From NCBI GenBank assembly GCA_012103505.1, contig WLWP01000001.1:4464001-4528000 (forward strand): DNA of 64,000 nt, written 5' to 3'. Positions 24,468 through 33,142 of the stretch are shown in pieces. The translations under genes were made by a program, and so were the position numbers. The stretch comes from Pseudomonadales bacterium (GTDB lineage: Bacteria > Pseudomonadota > Gammaproteobacteria > Pseudomonadales > Azotimanducaceae). Below the pieces are notes generated by a model, which saw nothing but the letters and a program-made list of their open reading frames with translations, had not been told where the DNA came from and searched no databases. How positions within the stretch are numbered: the stretch's first letter is position 1; every line of letters starts with the position of its first letter.

Positions 24468-25553
24468 ATGAGACCTTTATATGCGGCCGCGTGGGCCATT
24501 GCCATCTTATTGGTAGGCGCAAACATAGTTGGCGCAAACACACACGCAAGTACATCTACCAGCACCGGTCCAGACAGCCATGCACCGATCGGTGTGATGG
24601 GAGATCACACCCATCATGAAGGAGAGATCATGTTCTCCTACCGTTTTATGACTATGCGGATGTCAGGAAACTTAGACGGATCATCGAGCGTTTCGCCCAC
24701 CGAGATTGCAACGTCAGCACCAAATCGATTTTCAGCTCCGGGGATGGGGATGCCACCGACGCTCAGAGTCGTACCCACCGAGATGACCATGGACATGCAC
24801 ATGTTCGGTGTGATGTATGCGCCCAGTGATCGAGTGACATTGATGGCGATGTTGAACTATGTGGAAAAGGAAATGGACCACACGACGTTTATGGGTCCAA
24901 TGGGGACAACTCGTCTAGGGACATTCACGACGAAGACCAGCGGTATTGGCGACACGAGTCTGTCGGCTTTGATTAATCTCAGCGACAGCCACGTACATCG
25001 ATGGCATGCAACGCTCGGTCTGTCTCTGCCAACAGGGTCCTTGGATGAAGAAGATCAGATCCTGACCCCGATGAATACCCGTCCTTCACCTCGCCTACCT
25101 TATCCGATGCAGCTTGGCTCAGGGACCTATGATTTGATGGGTGGATTGACCTATGCAGGATCGCAAGGGGCTTGGGGTTGGGGTGGTCAATGGCAGTCTG
25201 TGGTGCCGTTAGGCGAGAATGACGAAGACTATACGTTGGGTGATCAGCACAAGCTAACGGGCTGGATAAGTCGCCGATTGAACGATCGGCTTAGTCTGTC
25301 CGCAAGACTCTCGCGAATCGATCGGGACAACATCGACGGTATGGATCCACTGATTCTGGCGCCAGTACAGACGGCTGATCCAGATCGACAAGGGTTTGCA
25401 CGCACGGATCTATCGATCGGGCTGAATTTTCTTTTCCCAGGCGATGCCCATCGTTTAGCCGTCGAGTTCGGCAAGGCCATTAGCCAGGATGTGGATGGAC
25501 CGCAGATGGAGTCTGACTGGCAGGCGACCATCGGTTGGCAGTGGGCGCGTTAG
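24468..25553 (+). CDS. Met/His-rich outer-membrane beta-barrel (transporter-like) protein
   Basis: A 361-residue exported protein. The start at 24468 is preferred: GGAG lies 6 bases upstream and it gives a clean signal peptide ending near IVGANTHA. A His-rich head (MGDHTHHEGE) is followed by alternating amphipathic strands typical of the phenol-meta-pathway/transporter barrel family (WHATLGLSLPTGS, TYDLMGGLTYAG, WQATIGWQW at the C-terminus). The region 40-145 is exceptionally rich in Met (MTMRM, MTMDMHMFGVM). Together with the DUF2946-like neighbour this suggests copper or silver handling at the outer membrane. Confidence 0.65.
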   Translation: MRPLYAAAWAIAILLVGANIVGANTHASTSTSTGPDSHAPIGVMGDHTHHEGEIMFSYRFMTMRMSGNLDGSSSVSPTEIATSAPNRFSAPGMGMPPTLRVVPTEMTMDMHMFGVMYAPSDRVTLMAMLNYVEKEMDHTTFMGPMGTTRLGTFTTKTSGIGDTSLSALINLSDSHVHRWHATLGLSLPTGSLDEEDQILTPMNTRPSPRLPYPMQLGSGTYDLMGGLTYAGSQGAWGWGGQWQSVVPLGENDEDYTLGDQHKLTGWISRRLNDRLSLSARLSRIDRDNIDGMDPLILAPVQTADPDRQGFARTDLSIGLNFLFPGDAHRLAVEFGKAISQDVDGPQMESDWQATIGWQWAR

Positions 25554-26992
25554 GATTGCGACATTCGAATCGCAGTACGTAAATCTTGTATACGTTGTGA
25601 CAACTTTGCGACTAACGGCGGGTTAGTCCGTCGCACTAAACGCTGCGCGTACTCGAGATGCTGAATGGCGCGATGGAATGACCCATGCAGATAGAAATAT
25701 TCAGCCCGAGCAAGGTGAACGCCGGTGATATTGCCCGCAAGTCCGGCGGTCTCTGCGAGTTCGAACCACACATCGACGTCTATTGGATGAGCCTTTGATT
25801 GTCGTTCCAAGACGGCTTCAGCTTCTTCATGCAACTCGAGCTTGTTGAGTGCTTCGGCGTACAGCATTGAAAGCGGCAAATTGTCTGGGTTGATCACCAG
25901 CTGGTGGCTTAGCAGGTCGCGCGCCAGATTAGTCCGGTCAGCTGCGATTAAGAGTTCAGCAAAGGCTGCATTGTAGAGGATGCTTTGAGGATTGATGTTC
26001 AGCAATGATTCCACGCGGTCGAGTGCTTCTTCGTGTTGATCGTTCTTAGACAGAGAGATGGCCAGCCCATAGCTCGACGCTGTGTCGTTTGGTTGGTCGC
26101 GAAGACGCTTGCGATAGAGTTCGATGGCTTGGGCTGGGTTTTTCTGAAAGTGGGTTTCTGCGCGAACTCGGATTAAACGATAGTCCAAAGAATCGCTGTA
26201 GTTTCCGCGGGGCAGATCCAATGCTTGGTTGCGGGCATCGGCGATCCGCGTTTCTGATAGCGGGTGAGTCAATAGGAACTCAGGCGGTCGGCGGGTAAAT
26301 CTGTACGCCCGTTGCATCCTTTCGAACATCCGCGACATGGCACTGGGATCGTGGTTGGCGCGTACGAGGGTGTTCATGCCGATGCGATCAGCCTCGGTTT
26401 CGCGGTCTCTACTGAAGCGCATTTGGTTGGCATAACTTGCAGCTTGGACGGTACTCATAGCGGCAAGTGCCGCATCGCCGCCACCGGCAATACCAATTAG
26501 GACCGCAGCGAGCATGGCCGCAACGTTGGGGATTGTCTGATTGCGCTGTTCTTCGATGCCGCGAGCAAAATGACGCTGGCTCAAGTGTGCGAGTTCGTGC
26601 GCCATTACTGAGGAGTATTCGTGCACATCTTCGGCGTAGAGGAGTAGTCCTAGATTAATGCCGACGACGCCTCCAGGGGCGGCGAAAGCGTTGATGTTCT
26701 CATCGTCGACCACTACCACGCTTAAGATGGCTTCGCGAAGATCGCTATATTGGACAAGGTCGATGAGCTGGCGTTGGACGTAGTATTTGATGAGTGGGTC
26801 GTTGCTGGTGGGCATCTGCGAGTGCAGCTGTTTCAAGAACGCTTCGCCGATCCGTCTTTCCAGTTGGGGTGAAATAATCCGAGACGATGCATCGCCCAAG
26901 CTGGGTAGGGCCTGTTGTTGTGCAAAAGCCGGTGGCTGTATCAATGCGATACAGGCAAGGCCCAGTAACACACGTTGCAAGAACTTCATCAT
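25550..26992 (-). CDS. bepA: periplasmic M48 metalloprotease/TPR chaperone BepA
   Basis: BepA (YfgC) is a periplasmic zinc protease and chaperone that assists LptD and BAM-dependent outer-membrane protein assembly. This 480-residue protein has a signal peptide (about 1-24, ending AFAQQ), the zinc motif HELAH with the third ligand in RETEAD, and C-terminal TPR repeats (about 270-470). Length and domain order match E. coli BepA. It is divergent from the tusA-like gene. Its stop overlaps the convergent barrel gene by 4 bp. Confidence 0.92.
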   Translation of the reverse strand: MMKFLQRVLLGLACIALIQPPAFAQQQALPSLGDASSRIISPQLERRIGEAFLKQLHSQMPTSNDPLIKYYVQRQLIDLVQYSDLREAILSVVVVDDENINAFAAPGGVVGINLGLLLYAEDVHEYSSVMAHELAHLSQRHFARGIEEQRNQTIPNVAAMLAAVLIGIAGGGDAALAAMSTVQAASYANQMRFSRDRETEADRIGMNTLVRANHDPSAMSRMFERMQRAYRFTRRPPEFLLTHPLSETRIADARNQALDLPRGNYSDSLDYRLIRVRAETHFQKNPAQAIELYRKRLRDQPNDTASSYGLAISLSKNDQHEEALDRVESLLNINPQSILYNAAFAELLIAADRTNLARDLLSHQLVINPDNLPLSMLYAEALNKLELHEEAEAVLERQSKAHPIDVDVWFELAETAGLAGNITGVHLARAEYFYLHGSFHRAIQHLEYAQRLVRRTNPPLVAKLSQRIQDLRTAIRMSQS

Positions 26993-27045
26993 CAGATCAT
27001 AACCACATTGCGGCTTCCGCCATAGGTGTCATACTTTGATCAACT

Positions 27046-27279
27046 ATGAATCAAGAAGTTCGCATACTCGACGTAAAAGGCCTGAATTGTCCAATGCCGC
27101 TGTTGAAGGCAAAGAAGGCGCTCAATGAAATGGCCGCTCTGGAGGTATTAAGAGTACTCGCGACCGATCCGGGCTCAGTCCGCGATTTTGAGGTGTTTTC
27201 TCGTCAAAGCGGTCATCCGCTGCTCGACTCTGGAGAAGATGACGGCGTCTATTTCTATGTTCTGCAGAAGAAAACGTGA
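27046..27279 (+). CDS. TusA-family sulfur carrier protein
   Basis: A 77-residue TusA/SirA-like protein with the active-site motif LNCPMPLLKAKKAL (Cys at about 16). TusA proteins relay persulfide sulfur for tRNA thiolation or other sulfur transfers. It overlaps the AI-2E permease gene by 4 bp, an arrangement common in gammaproteobacteria beside bepA. Whether it is TusA itself or a paralogue is not decidable here. Confidence 0.9.
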   Translation: MNQEVRILDVKGLNCPMPLLKAKKALNEMAALEVLRVLATDPGSVRDFEVFSRQSGHPLLDSGEDDGVYFYVLQKKT

Positions 27280-28358
27280 AATTTCTAGAGGTCATTTCAG
27301 ACTGGCTAAACGAGAATTTCTCGAACCAAGAGGCGATCTTTCTCATATTCTTGATCAGCTTGTCGCTGATTGCTTTGGCGTTTGTGGGAGGATTTCTCGC
27401 GCCCGTGCTGACGGGTCTTATTTTCGCCTTTCTACTGCAAGGATTAGTTAAATACCTGGAGCGGCTTATGCCCCGCATTTTGGCGGTGTATTTGGCGTTT
27501 ATCGTTTTCATTTCTGCCGTACTCGCGTTGGCACTGATGGTGGTCCCCCTACTGTGGCAACAACTCAGCAGTTTTCTCGCTGCAGCACCCCAGGTCGTAG
27601 GGCGCATGCGCGACGGCGTGGCGACGTTGGGTGAGCGCTTTCCCGATTACATCACACAGGAACAAGTCGCCTCCGTTATAGACCAAGGTGCGCGTGAGCT
27701 TGGTAACTTCAGTGGCACAGTAGTAGAAACAGCCTTCTCTCAGGTGCCATCAATATTGGGCTTGGTCATCTACGTGGTTTTGGTGCCGATCTCGGTCTTC
27801 TTCTTTTTAAAGGACAAAGATGTCCTGCTTGAATTTGTGCACTCTCTGTTACCAAAAAACCGACCGTTGTTAGACGCGGTTGGCGAAGAGATGAACGAGC
27901 AGCTAGGGAATTATGTGCGCGGCAAGGTCATTGAGATTCTGATCGTGGGATCGGTCACTTTCGTCGTGTTCACCTATTTTGAACTTAACTATGCAGCCCT
28001 GCTTGCTGTGCTGGTCGGCATCTCGGTGTTGATCCCTTTTGTTGGCGCGGCAATTGTCACTATCCCAGTGTTCATCGTCGCGGTGTTGCAGTTTGGTTGG
28101 ACTTGGGAGATGGGTTGGGTCATGGCAGCCTATGGCGTGATTCAATTTCTCGATGGCAACTTGTTGGTGCCGTTGTTGTTTTCTGAGGTGGTGGACCTGC
28201 ATCCCATCACCATCATCGTCGCCGTGCTCGCCTTCGGCGGCATATGGGGTATCTGGGGAGTTTTCTTTGCCATCCCTTTAGCGACTCTGGTCAAGGCGAT
28301 CTACAAGGCATGGCCGCGGGCGTTGGAAGCTGAGCAACCGAAGGAGAATACTGCGTGA
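27276..28358 (+). CDS. AI-2E/PerM family permease
   Basis: A 360-residue membrane protein of the AI-2E transporter (PerM/UPF0118) family. It has an N-terminal group of helices (about 20-100), a middle soluble stretch, and a C-terminal helix block with the typical IPFVGAAIVTIPVFIVAVLQ and DGNLLVPLLFSEVVDLHP signatures. Members export small molecules or ions; only some act on autoinducer 2. It is translationally coupled to the tusA-like gene upstream and to the SRPBCC gene downstream (4-bp overlaps). Confidence 0.88.
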   Translation: MKFLEVISDWLNENFSNQEAIFLIFLISLSLIALAFVGGFLAPVLTGLIFAFLLQGLVKYLERLMPRILAVYLAFIVFISAVLALALMVVPLLWQQLSSFLAAAPQVVGRMRDGVATLGERFPDYITQEQVASVIDQGARELGNFSGTVVETAFSQVPSILGLVIYVVLVPISVFFFLKDKDVLLEFVHSLLPKNRPLLDAVGEEMNEQLGNYVRGKVIEILIVGSVTFVVFTYFELNYAALLAVLVGISVLIPFVGAAIVTIPVFIVAVLQFGWTWEMGWVMAAYGVIQFLDGNLLVPLLFSEVVDLHPITIIVAVLAFGGIWGIWGVFFAIPLATLVKAIYKAWPRALEAEQPKENTA

Positions 28359-28822
28359 ACCCAGGGAAACTGTATATTCGACGTGCGTGTTTCATTGAGG
28401 CGACTCCTGCTCAAGTCTGGCGTGAGTTTGCAGACTTTGCACACATTCATGCGTGGCTTGGGCTCGGACATACGTTGCATGCTTTTGACCCCCAGCTCGG
28501 CGGCATCACGGACTTTAGTGTCGATATTGGTGGTGTCGATGAGCACTTCGGTGGCCCTGTTACTGAGGTTGTTGCAGGCGAGTTGATTACGTTCGAAGTG
28601 ACCTGGGCGAATCCTGAAATGGCAACACCGGCGCCGATGTACTGGAGTTATGTTGTCACGTCTGCGCTACTCACGTCTGCGCTACAAGGGACCTCGGTAG
28701 AGTTCTATCAATACGGCTTTGACGCGTTTGGCACCGTGAGCGGGGATGAGCTGTTAAGTTATGAAAACGCTTGGCAACCGAATCATCTCACGGCTCTCAG
28801 GGATATCGTTCTGGCCCGTTAG
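28355..28822 (+). CDS. SRPBCC (START-like) family protein
   Basis: A 155-residue small hydrophobic-ligand-binding fold: IRRACFIEATPAQVWREFAD at the start, a beta-rich middle and a long C-terminal helix (SGDELLSYENAWQPNHLTAL). Ligand and function are unknown; relatives include polyketide cyclase-like and Aha1-like proteins. It overlaps the permease gene by 4 bp. It contains a perfect in-frame 15-bp duplication (TSALLTSALQ), which may be recent. Confidence 0.7.
   Translation: MNPGKLYIRRACFIEATPAQVWREFADFAHIHAWLGLGHTLHAFDPQLGGITDFSVDIGGVDEHFGGPVTEVVAGELITFEVTWANPEMATPAPMYWSYVVTSALLTSALQGTSVEFYQYGFDAFGTVSGDELLSYENAWQPNHLTALRDIVLAR
28656..28685. repeat. perfect 15-bp tandem duplication inside the SRPBCC gene
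   Basis: TCACGTCTGCGCTAC occurs at 28656-28670 and again at 28671-28685. It keeps the frame and inserts five residues, giving TSALLTSALQ in the protein. It fits the pattern of short tandem duplications seen elsewhere in the window. Confidence 0.9.
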
Positions 28823-28918
28823 GCGTCTTTCTGTTGACGACCGTTGCAGCCAAAACTGCATATACGCCCGCAATGACATTCGCTACTCTTTGTCACTTCT
28901 AATGTTCTGGACCGCATC

Positions 28919-30166
28919 ATGCTCAACCGCGTCTCTTCTATAAGCGCCTTTGTCTTACTATCATTTTGTGCATTTCAGATCAGTGCGGAGTCTCTACCTG
29001 AGGCGCCACCTGAAAAAGTTGGCATGTCCAGCGAGCGCTTAGGTCGTATAGCGATAGTGATGCGCAAACACATTGATGCGGGCAACATTCAAGGTGCTGT
29101 TACTGCCGTGGCGAGACATGGAAAAGTTGTCCACTTTGAGTCACACGGCTCGATGGATGAAGCGACCGGTAAACCGATGGCAAAGGATGCGATGTTCATC
29201 ATGATGTCATCGACTAAGCCGATTTTAGCGGTTGCGGCGATGATGATGATTGAGGAAGGACTCATTCGTCCAAGCGATCCAGTATCGAAGTACATTCCAG
29301 AGTTTGGTGATATGCAGGTCGCAGTCCTCAAGGATCCTGCTGACGAAAATATTAGCCCTTATCAGGTAGCGCGGGACAACGTTCCGGCTCATCGCACAGT
29401 CCCACTTGAAACACCCATCACAATCCAACACATCTTGACCCACACATCAGGTATTTTGAGTGGCGGGATAGGTAGTGCAGTGGCCGAGCGTATACCGCGT
29501 GACACGCTCGCATCCTACATTCCGAAAGTGGCAAATACCCTATTGGACTTCCAGCCTGGTGCACGATGGGCGTACAGTCCGGGAACTGGGCTTGATGTCG
29601 TAGCGCGGATAATCGAGATCGTTTCGAACACGCCATATGATGAGTTTGTACAAACGCGGATATTCGAACCATTGGGTATGAAGGACACGTACTACAATGT
29701 GCCTGCGGATAAGGACTCTCGTCGCGTGAATATTACCGACCGGGATATGGCCAGGTTTCGTCAGCCGACCAAATACTTCTCCGGATCCTATGGACTCACC
29801 AGCACTGCGGAAGACTATTTGCGCTTCGAACAGATGTTGATTAATGGTGGTGAACTTTTCGGTAACCGCCTTTTAAGCCCGCGCTCTGTGACGATGATGG
29901 GCAGCAATCATCTTGGCGATATGTACCGAGGCTTCTCGCAGAAGGATAAAGGACAAGGTTACGGTTATACCGTTTCCGTTCTATTAGATCCGATCGCCGC
30001 TAACAGTCGCAGGTCCGCCGGAGCCTTCGGTTGGGGCGGTGCTTTTGGTACGCGTTCTTGGACCGATCCTGAAGAAGGGATAACCGGCGTATTGATGTTG
30101 CAGCAACCTAATCGAGATGCCCAATACGACTTCGAAAATGCGGTTCGTCAAGCGATTATCGAGTAA
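28919..30166 (+). CDS. exported serine hydrolase, beta-lactamase class C/EstB type
   Basis: A 415-residue serine hydrolase with a signal peptide (about 1-24, VLLSFCAFQISA). The SxxK nucleophile is in MMSSTKPILAV (about 95-105) and the YSP motif (WAYSPGTGLD) stands in for YxN, as in class C beta-lactamase-fold esterases and D-aminopeptidases. The third motif region is WGGAFGTRSW. It probably hydrolyses an ester or amide in the periplasm; it is not evidence of antibiotic resistance. It has its own leader and is followed by dapA after 119 bp. Confidence 0.85.
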   Translation: MLNRVSSISAFVLLSFCAFQISAESLPEAPPEKVGMSSERLGRIAIVMRKHIDAGNIQGAVTAVARHGKVVHFESHGSMDEATGKPMAKDAMFIMMSSTKPILAVAAMMMIEEGLIRPSDPVSKYIPEFGDMQVAVLKDPADENISPYQVARDNVPAHRTVPLETPITIQHILTHTSGILSGGIGSAVAERIPRDTLASYIPKVANTLLDFQPGARWAYSPGTGLDVVARIIEIVSNTPYDEFVQTRIFEPLGMKDTYYNVPADKDSRRVNITDRDMARFRQPTKYFSGSYGLTSTAEDYLRFEQMLINGGELFGNRLLSPRSVTMMGSNHLGDMYRGFSQKDKGQGYGYTVSVLLDPIAANSRRSAGAFGWGGAFGTRSWTDPEEGITGVLMLQQPNRDAQYDFENAVRQAIIE

Positions 30167-30188
30167 GGCGCCAAGCATCAGAACTTGC

Positions 30189-30252
30189 GCGAATGGTCCT
30201 GGTCAGGTCGTTCGCGTGCTTGCTCGCACAGCGCCCGGAACGTACCATTCGC
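30189..30252 (+). promoter_or_regulatory. inverted repeat in the dapA leader region
   Basis: GCGAATGGT at 30189-30197 is matched by ACCATTCGC at 30244-30252, which would bring together a 46-base loop 34 bp before the dapA ATG. A second, shorter hairpin could form inside it (GCGA...TTCGC). It does not match the lysine riboswitch in size or known sequence. Confidence 0.3.
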
Positions 30253-30285
30253 AGCTCTTAAATCCATCCAGATAGGATCCGCGCC

Positions 30286-31164
30286 ATGTTACAAGGCAGC
30301 ATTGTTGCGCTAGTGACCCCTATGGCCCCCAACGGCGACGTTGATTGGGCTGCGTTGGAGTCCCTCATAGAATGGCATGTTGCCGAAGGGACGCACGGTA
30401 TTGTGCCGATGGGCACGACGGGTGAGTCGCCCACGCTCGATACAGGTGAACATTTGGCTGTCATCAAACGCACTATAGAAGTCGTTGCTGGGCGAGTGCC
30501 TGTGGTTGCGGGGACTGGTAGTAACGCGACGCGTGAAGCCATACATCAAACACAAGAGGCGCAAGAAGCAGGGGCTGACGCTTGCTTGTTGGTGACCCCC
30601 TACTACAACAAACCAACACAAGCGGGATTGATTGCGCACTACGAAGCCATTGCAGCTGAAACCGATGTTCCATTGGTTCTATACAATGTACCATCGAGAA
30701 CTGCATGTGATATGCAAGCAGAAACAGTCGCGACGCTCAGTGAACTTGGCCAGATTATCGGGATCAAAGAAGCATGTGGTGACGCCAATAGAGTGGGTGA
30801 AATTAGAAGCCGAGTTAAGGATGACTTTATTATCCTGTCTGGGGAAGATGCACAGACTCTCGATATGTTGAAATTGGGGGCGACAGGCACGATTACAGTG
30901 ACAGCCAATGTCCTGCCAAGATTGATGGCACAGTTTTGCGATGCATTTTTATCTGGCGACCAGAAAGCGGCGGCGAAGATTGATGCTGATCTTCAACCAA
31001 TCCATGAAATTTTGTTCTGCGAACCCAGTCCGACCGCGACTAAATGGGCGCTATGCGAAATGGGCAAAATAGACTCTGGCATACGACTACCATTGGTGCC
31101 GTTAACTGAATCGAATCACGAAGAGGTACGTAATCGATTGCGTGCAATTGGAGCTTTAGCTTGA
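30286..31164 (+). CDS. dapA: 4-hydroxy-tetrahydrodipicolinate synthase
   Basis: DapA condenses pyruvate with aspartate semialdehyde, the first committed step to diaminopimelate and lysine. This 292-residue protein has GTTGESPTL (about 44-52), the Tyr in LYNVPSRTACD and the Schiff-base lysine in IGIKEACGD. Length is standard. Its stop overlaps the bamC start by 4 bp, the conserved gammaproteobacterial dapA-bamC pair. Confidence 0.96.
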   Translation: MLQGSIVALVTPMAPNGDVDWAALESLIEWHVAEGTHGIVPMGTTGESPTLDTGEHLAVIKRTIEVVAGRVPVVAGTGSNATREAIHQTQEAQEAGADACLLVTPYYNKPTQAGLIAHYEAIAAETDVPLVLYNVPSRTACDMQAETVATLSELGQIIGIKEACGDANRVGEIRSRVKDDFIILSGEDAQTLDMLKLGATGTITVTANVLPRLMAQFCDAFLSGDQKAAAKIDADLQPIHEILFCEPSPTATKWALCEMGKIDSGIRLPLVPLTESNHEEVRNRLRAIGALA

Positions 31165-32288
31165 GAATTAAAAGTGTCATTTGGCTCACAGTCACAGCTT
31201 TGTTACTCACCTCATGTGGGTGGATGAACGATGGTGAGGGTTTGATTCTAGATCCAGATGACGACTACCTCGTCGCTGAGCAGGCCGCAGATCTGGTGGT
31301 ACCGGAGGACTTGCGCAATTTATCCAACACAGACCCATTCCCAATCCCGGATGCGCCTCAACCTCACAACCCGCGTTACTATCCGAAACGCCCGCCCTTG
31401 CCTGATGCGATCTATGCGAACGACAATCGCGATGAAGTTAGAATACAAGCCCTTGGCGATCGCAATTGGTTGGTTGTGCCGGAAGCACCTACTACGGTTT
31501 GGCCTAAACTAAAGCAGTTTCTCGCTGATAACGGCATCACTCTTGGCTTGGATTCCCCGGGTGTCGGTCGTATTAACACCGAATGGCTGCGGATCGAAGA
31601 CAGGACTTACCGCGATGTGATTCGCACCGTCTTGAAGGATGCCAAGCAAGTATCCAATCTGAACCAAGGTCAGGATCGATTTCTGATTCGGGTGGAGCAG
31701 GGACTACGAACGTTAACGACAGAAATACACCTACGCCATGAAAATGACAGCCTGACCCTGCCGGTCCGGGATGACATAGAAAATCTGACCAGCATGTTTT
31801 CGGACTTGTCAGTCGCTGAGCGGGATTTGCTCAATGAAATCGGCGCGTATATTGCTGCGAAAGTGTCAGAGCAGACGGTTTCGAAGGTAGCACTTGAGAT
31901 CGGTTCCTCTGAAAAAGCCGAGCTCACTCTAGATGGCAACGGCGATCCATTGCTCAAGCTCTACCTCGACTATGAGCGAGCTTGGGCAACGCTTGGCCAG
32001 GCGCTCGACAACGCAGAAATTGAAATCATCAATCTCGATCGAGACACAGGCTCTTTCTTTGTAAGAGTGCCTACGGAACTCATTACTGGCGAGGATGAAT
32101 CTGGTTTCTTCTGCCGCATTACGTTCTCGTGCGACCGTAACAGCTCGTCCTACAACCTCCTGCTACTTCTGAAAAACCCAGGCGATAGTGAATTTGACGT
32201 CACGGTACATGACGGCCAATCCCGAGGTCGCATCGATCCAGATCTCGCACAACAGGTATTGGTCATGATCAGAGAATATTCGACCTAA
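31161..32288 (+). CDS. bamC: outer membrane assembly lipoprotein BamC
   Basis: BamC (NlpB) is a lipoprotein of the BAM complex that assembles outer-membrane barrels. The 375-residue product has a lipoprotein signal with the lipobox LLTSC (Cys about 19), an unstructured N-terminal segment with DDDYLV and RNLSNTDPFPIPD, and two helix-grip domains (about 90-210 and 250-370). It follows dapA as in many gammaproteobacteria and overlaps the next gene (TAATG). Confidence 0.88.
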   Translation: MRIKSVIWLTVTALLLTSCGWMNDGEGLILDPDDDYLVAEQAADLVVPEDLRNLSNTDPFPIPDAPQPHNPRYYPKRPPLPDAIYANDNRDEVRIQALGDRNWLVVPEAPTTVWPKLKQFLADNGITLGLDSPGVGRINTEWLRIEDRTYRDVIRTVLKDAKQVSNLNQGQDRFLIRVEQGLRTLTTEIHLRHENDSLTLPVRDDIENLTSMFSDLSVAERDLLNEIGAYIAAKVSEQTVSKVALEIGSSEKAELTLDGNGDPLLKLYLDYERAWATLGQALDNAEIEIINLDRDTGSFFVRVPTELITGEDESGFFCRITFSCDRNSSSYNLLLLLKNPGDSEFDVTVHDGQSRGRIDPDLAQQVLVMIREYST

Positions 32289-33100
32289 TGGGGTTCGCCT
32301 CACTTGGGAGTGGCTCGCGCGGCAACGGTACGGTTGTTGCGCTAACACCCCCTGGTGACGCTACTGCAACCCGAACGATCAACTTCCTGGTTGACTGTGG
32401 TTTTTCATTAAAGCAATCAGAGCAACGGCTTGCCCGACTGGGATTGTCCGGCGGAGATCTGGATGCGATTTTCATCAGCCATGAACACTCTGACCACATC
32501 GCTGGTGTAGCGGCCTTAGCTCATAAATACAATGTCTCCGTATATGCTAGCCACGGCACCCTCAAGAAATCAGGTATAGATTTTGCTGCGACAGCGTTCG
32601 ACGGCGACACAACGTTTGTATTGCAAGGGATTGATGTAAATCCAGTCTGTGTCCCCCATGACGCGCGTGAGCCAACCCAGTTCGTCTTTACGAATGGCAA
32701 AGAGACTGTTGGTGTTCTGTCGGATCTAGGTTGTGTGACCCAACATGTTGTGGATCAGTATCGAGCGTGTACGCATCTGCTCATGGAAGCGAACCATGAT
32801 CCCGACATGTTGATGCGAGGCAGTTACCCGCCTGCCTTAAAGCGACGTGTGGGCGCGGACTACGGACATCTATCCAACGCGCAAGCATTGGCACTCTTGG
32901 ATGCAATTAAACATGACGACTTGGAGGTTGTGATCGGCCATGTCAGCGAACAAAACAATCGCACTGATATTCTTGAGGCGATGTTTGCTAATCGCCGTTC
33001 TGAGGTTAGATCTTTACAAATTGCGACACAGAAAACTGGTGTGGATTGGATCGGCGATCGACCAATCGTTCGTCAGGTGAGTTTTTCGGAACTTGCTTAA
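32288..33100 (+). CDS. MBL-fold hydrolase, YycJ/VicX-like
   Basis: A 270-residue metallo-beta-lactamase hydrolase beginning MGFASLGSGSRGNGT, characteristic of YycJ/VicX-type proteins. The metal motif HEHSDHIAG is intact, with later His/Asp ligands in SDLGCVTQHV, LMEANHDPDML and IGHVSEQNN. Homologues are thought to act on nucleic acids or phosphoesters. Its ATG overlaps the bamC stop by one base. This dapA-bamC-MBL order is known from related gammaproteobacteria, where purC often follows; here a thioredoxin/TPR gene follows instead. Confidence 0.85.
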   Translation: MGFASLGSGSRGNGTVVALTPPGDATATRTINFLVDCGFSLKQSEQRLARLGLSGGDLDAIFISHEHSDHIAGVAALAHKYNVSVYASHGTLKKSGIDFAATAFDGDTTFVLQGIDVNPVCVPHDAREPTQFVFTNGKETVGVLSDLGCVTQHVVDQYRACTHLLMEANHDPDMLMRGSYPPALKRRVGADYGHLSNAQALALLDAIKHDDLEVVIGHVSEQNNRTDILEAMFANRRSEVRSLQIATQKTGVDWIGDRPIVRQVSFSELA

Positions 33101-33142
33101 ACAGGCGTAAAAACTCCCTGAGAGTTCGGGTAGAATGCCCGG

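Noticed and set aside
28919..30166. Antibiotic-resistance beta-lactamase
   Set aside because: The protein has the SxxK and YSP motifs of class C-like esterases and peptidases, but no feature specific to true AmpC enzymes, so resistance should not be inferred.
33131..33136. TAGAAT as a -10 box for the thioredoxin/TPR gene
   Set aside because: It is only 6 bp from the ATG and no -35 match is seen, so it would require a leaderless transcript; the upstream MBL gene is close enough for read-through.
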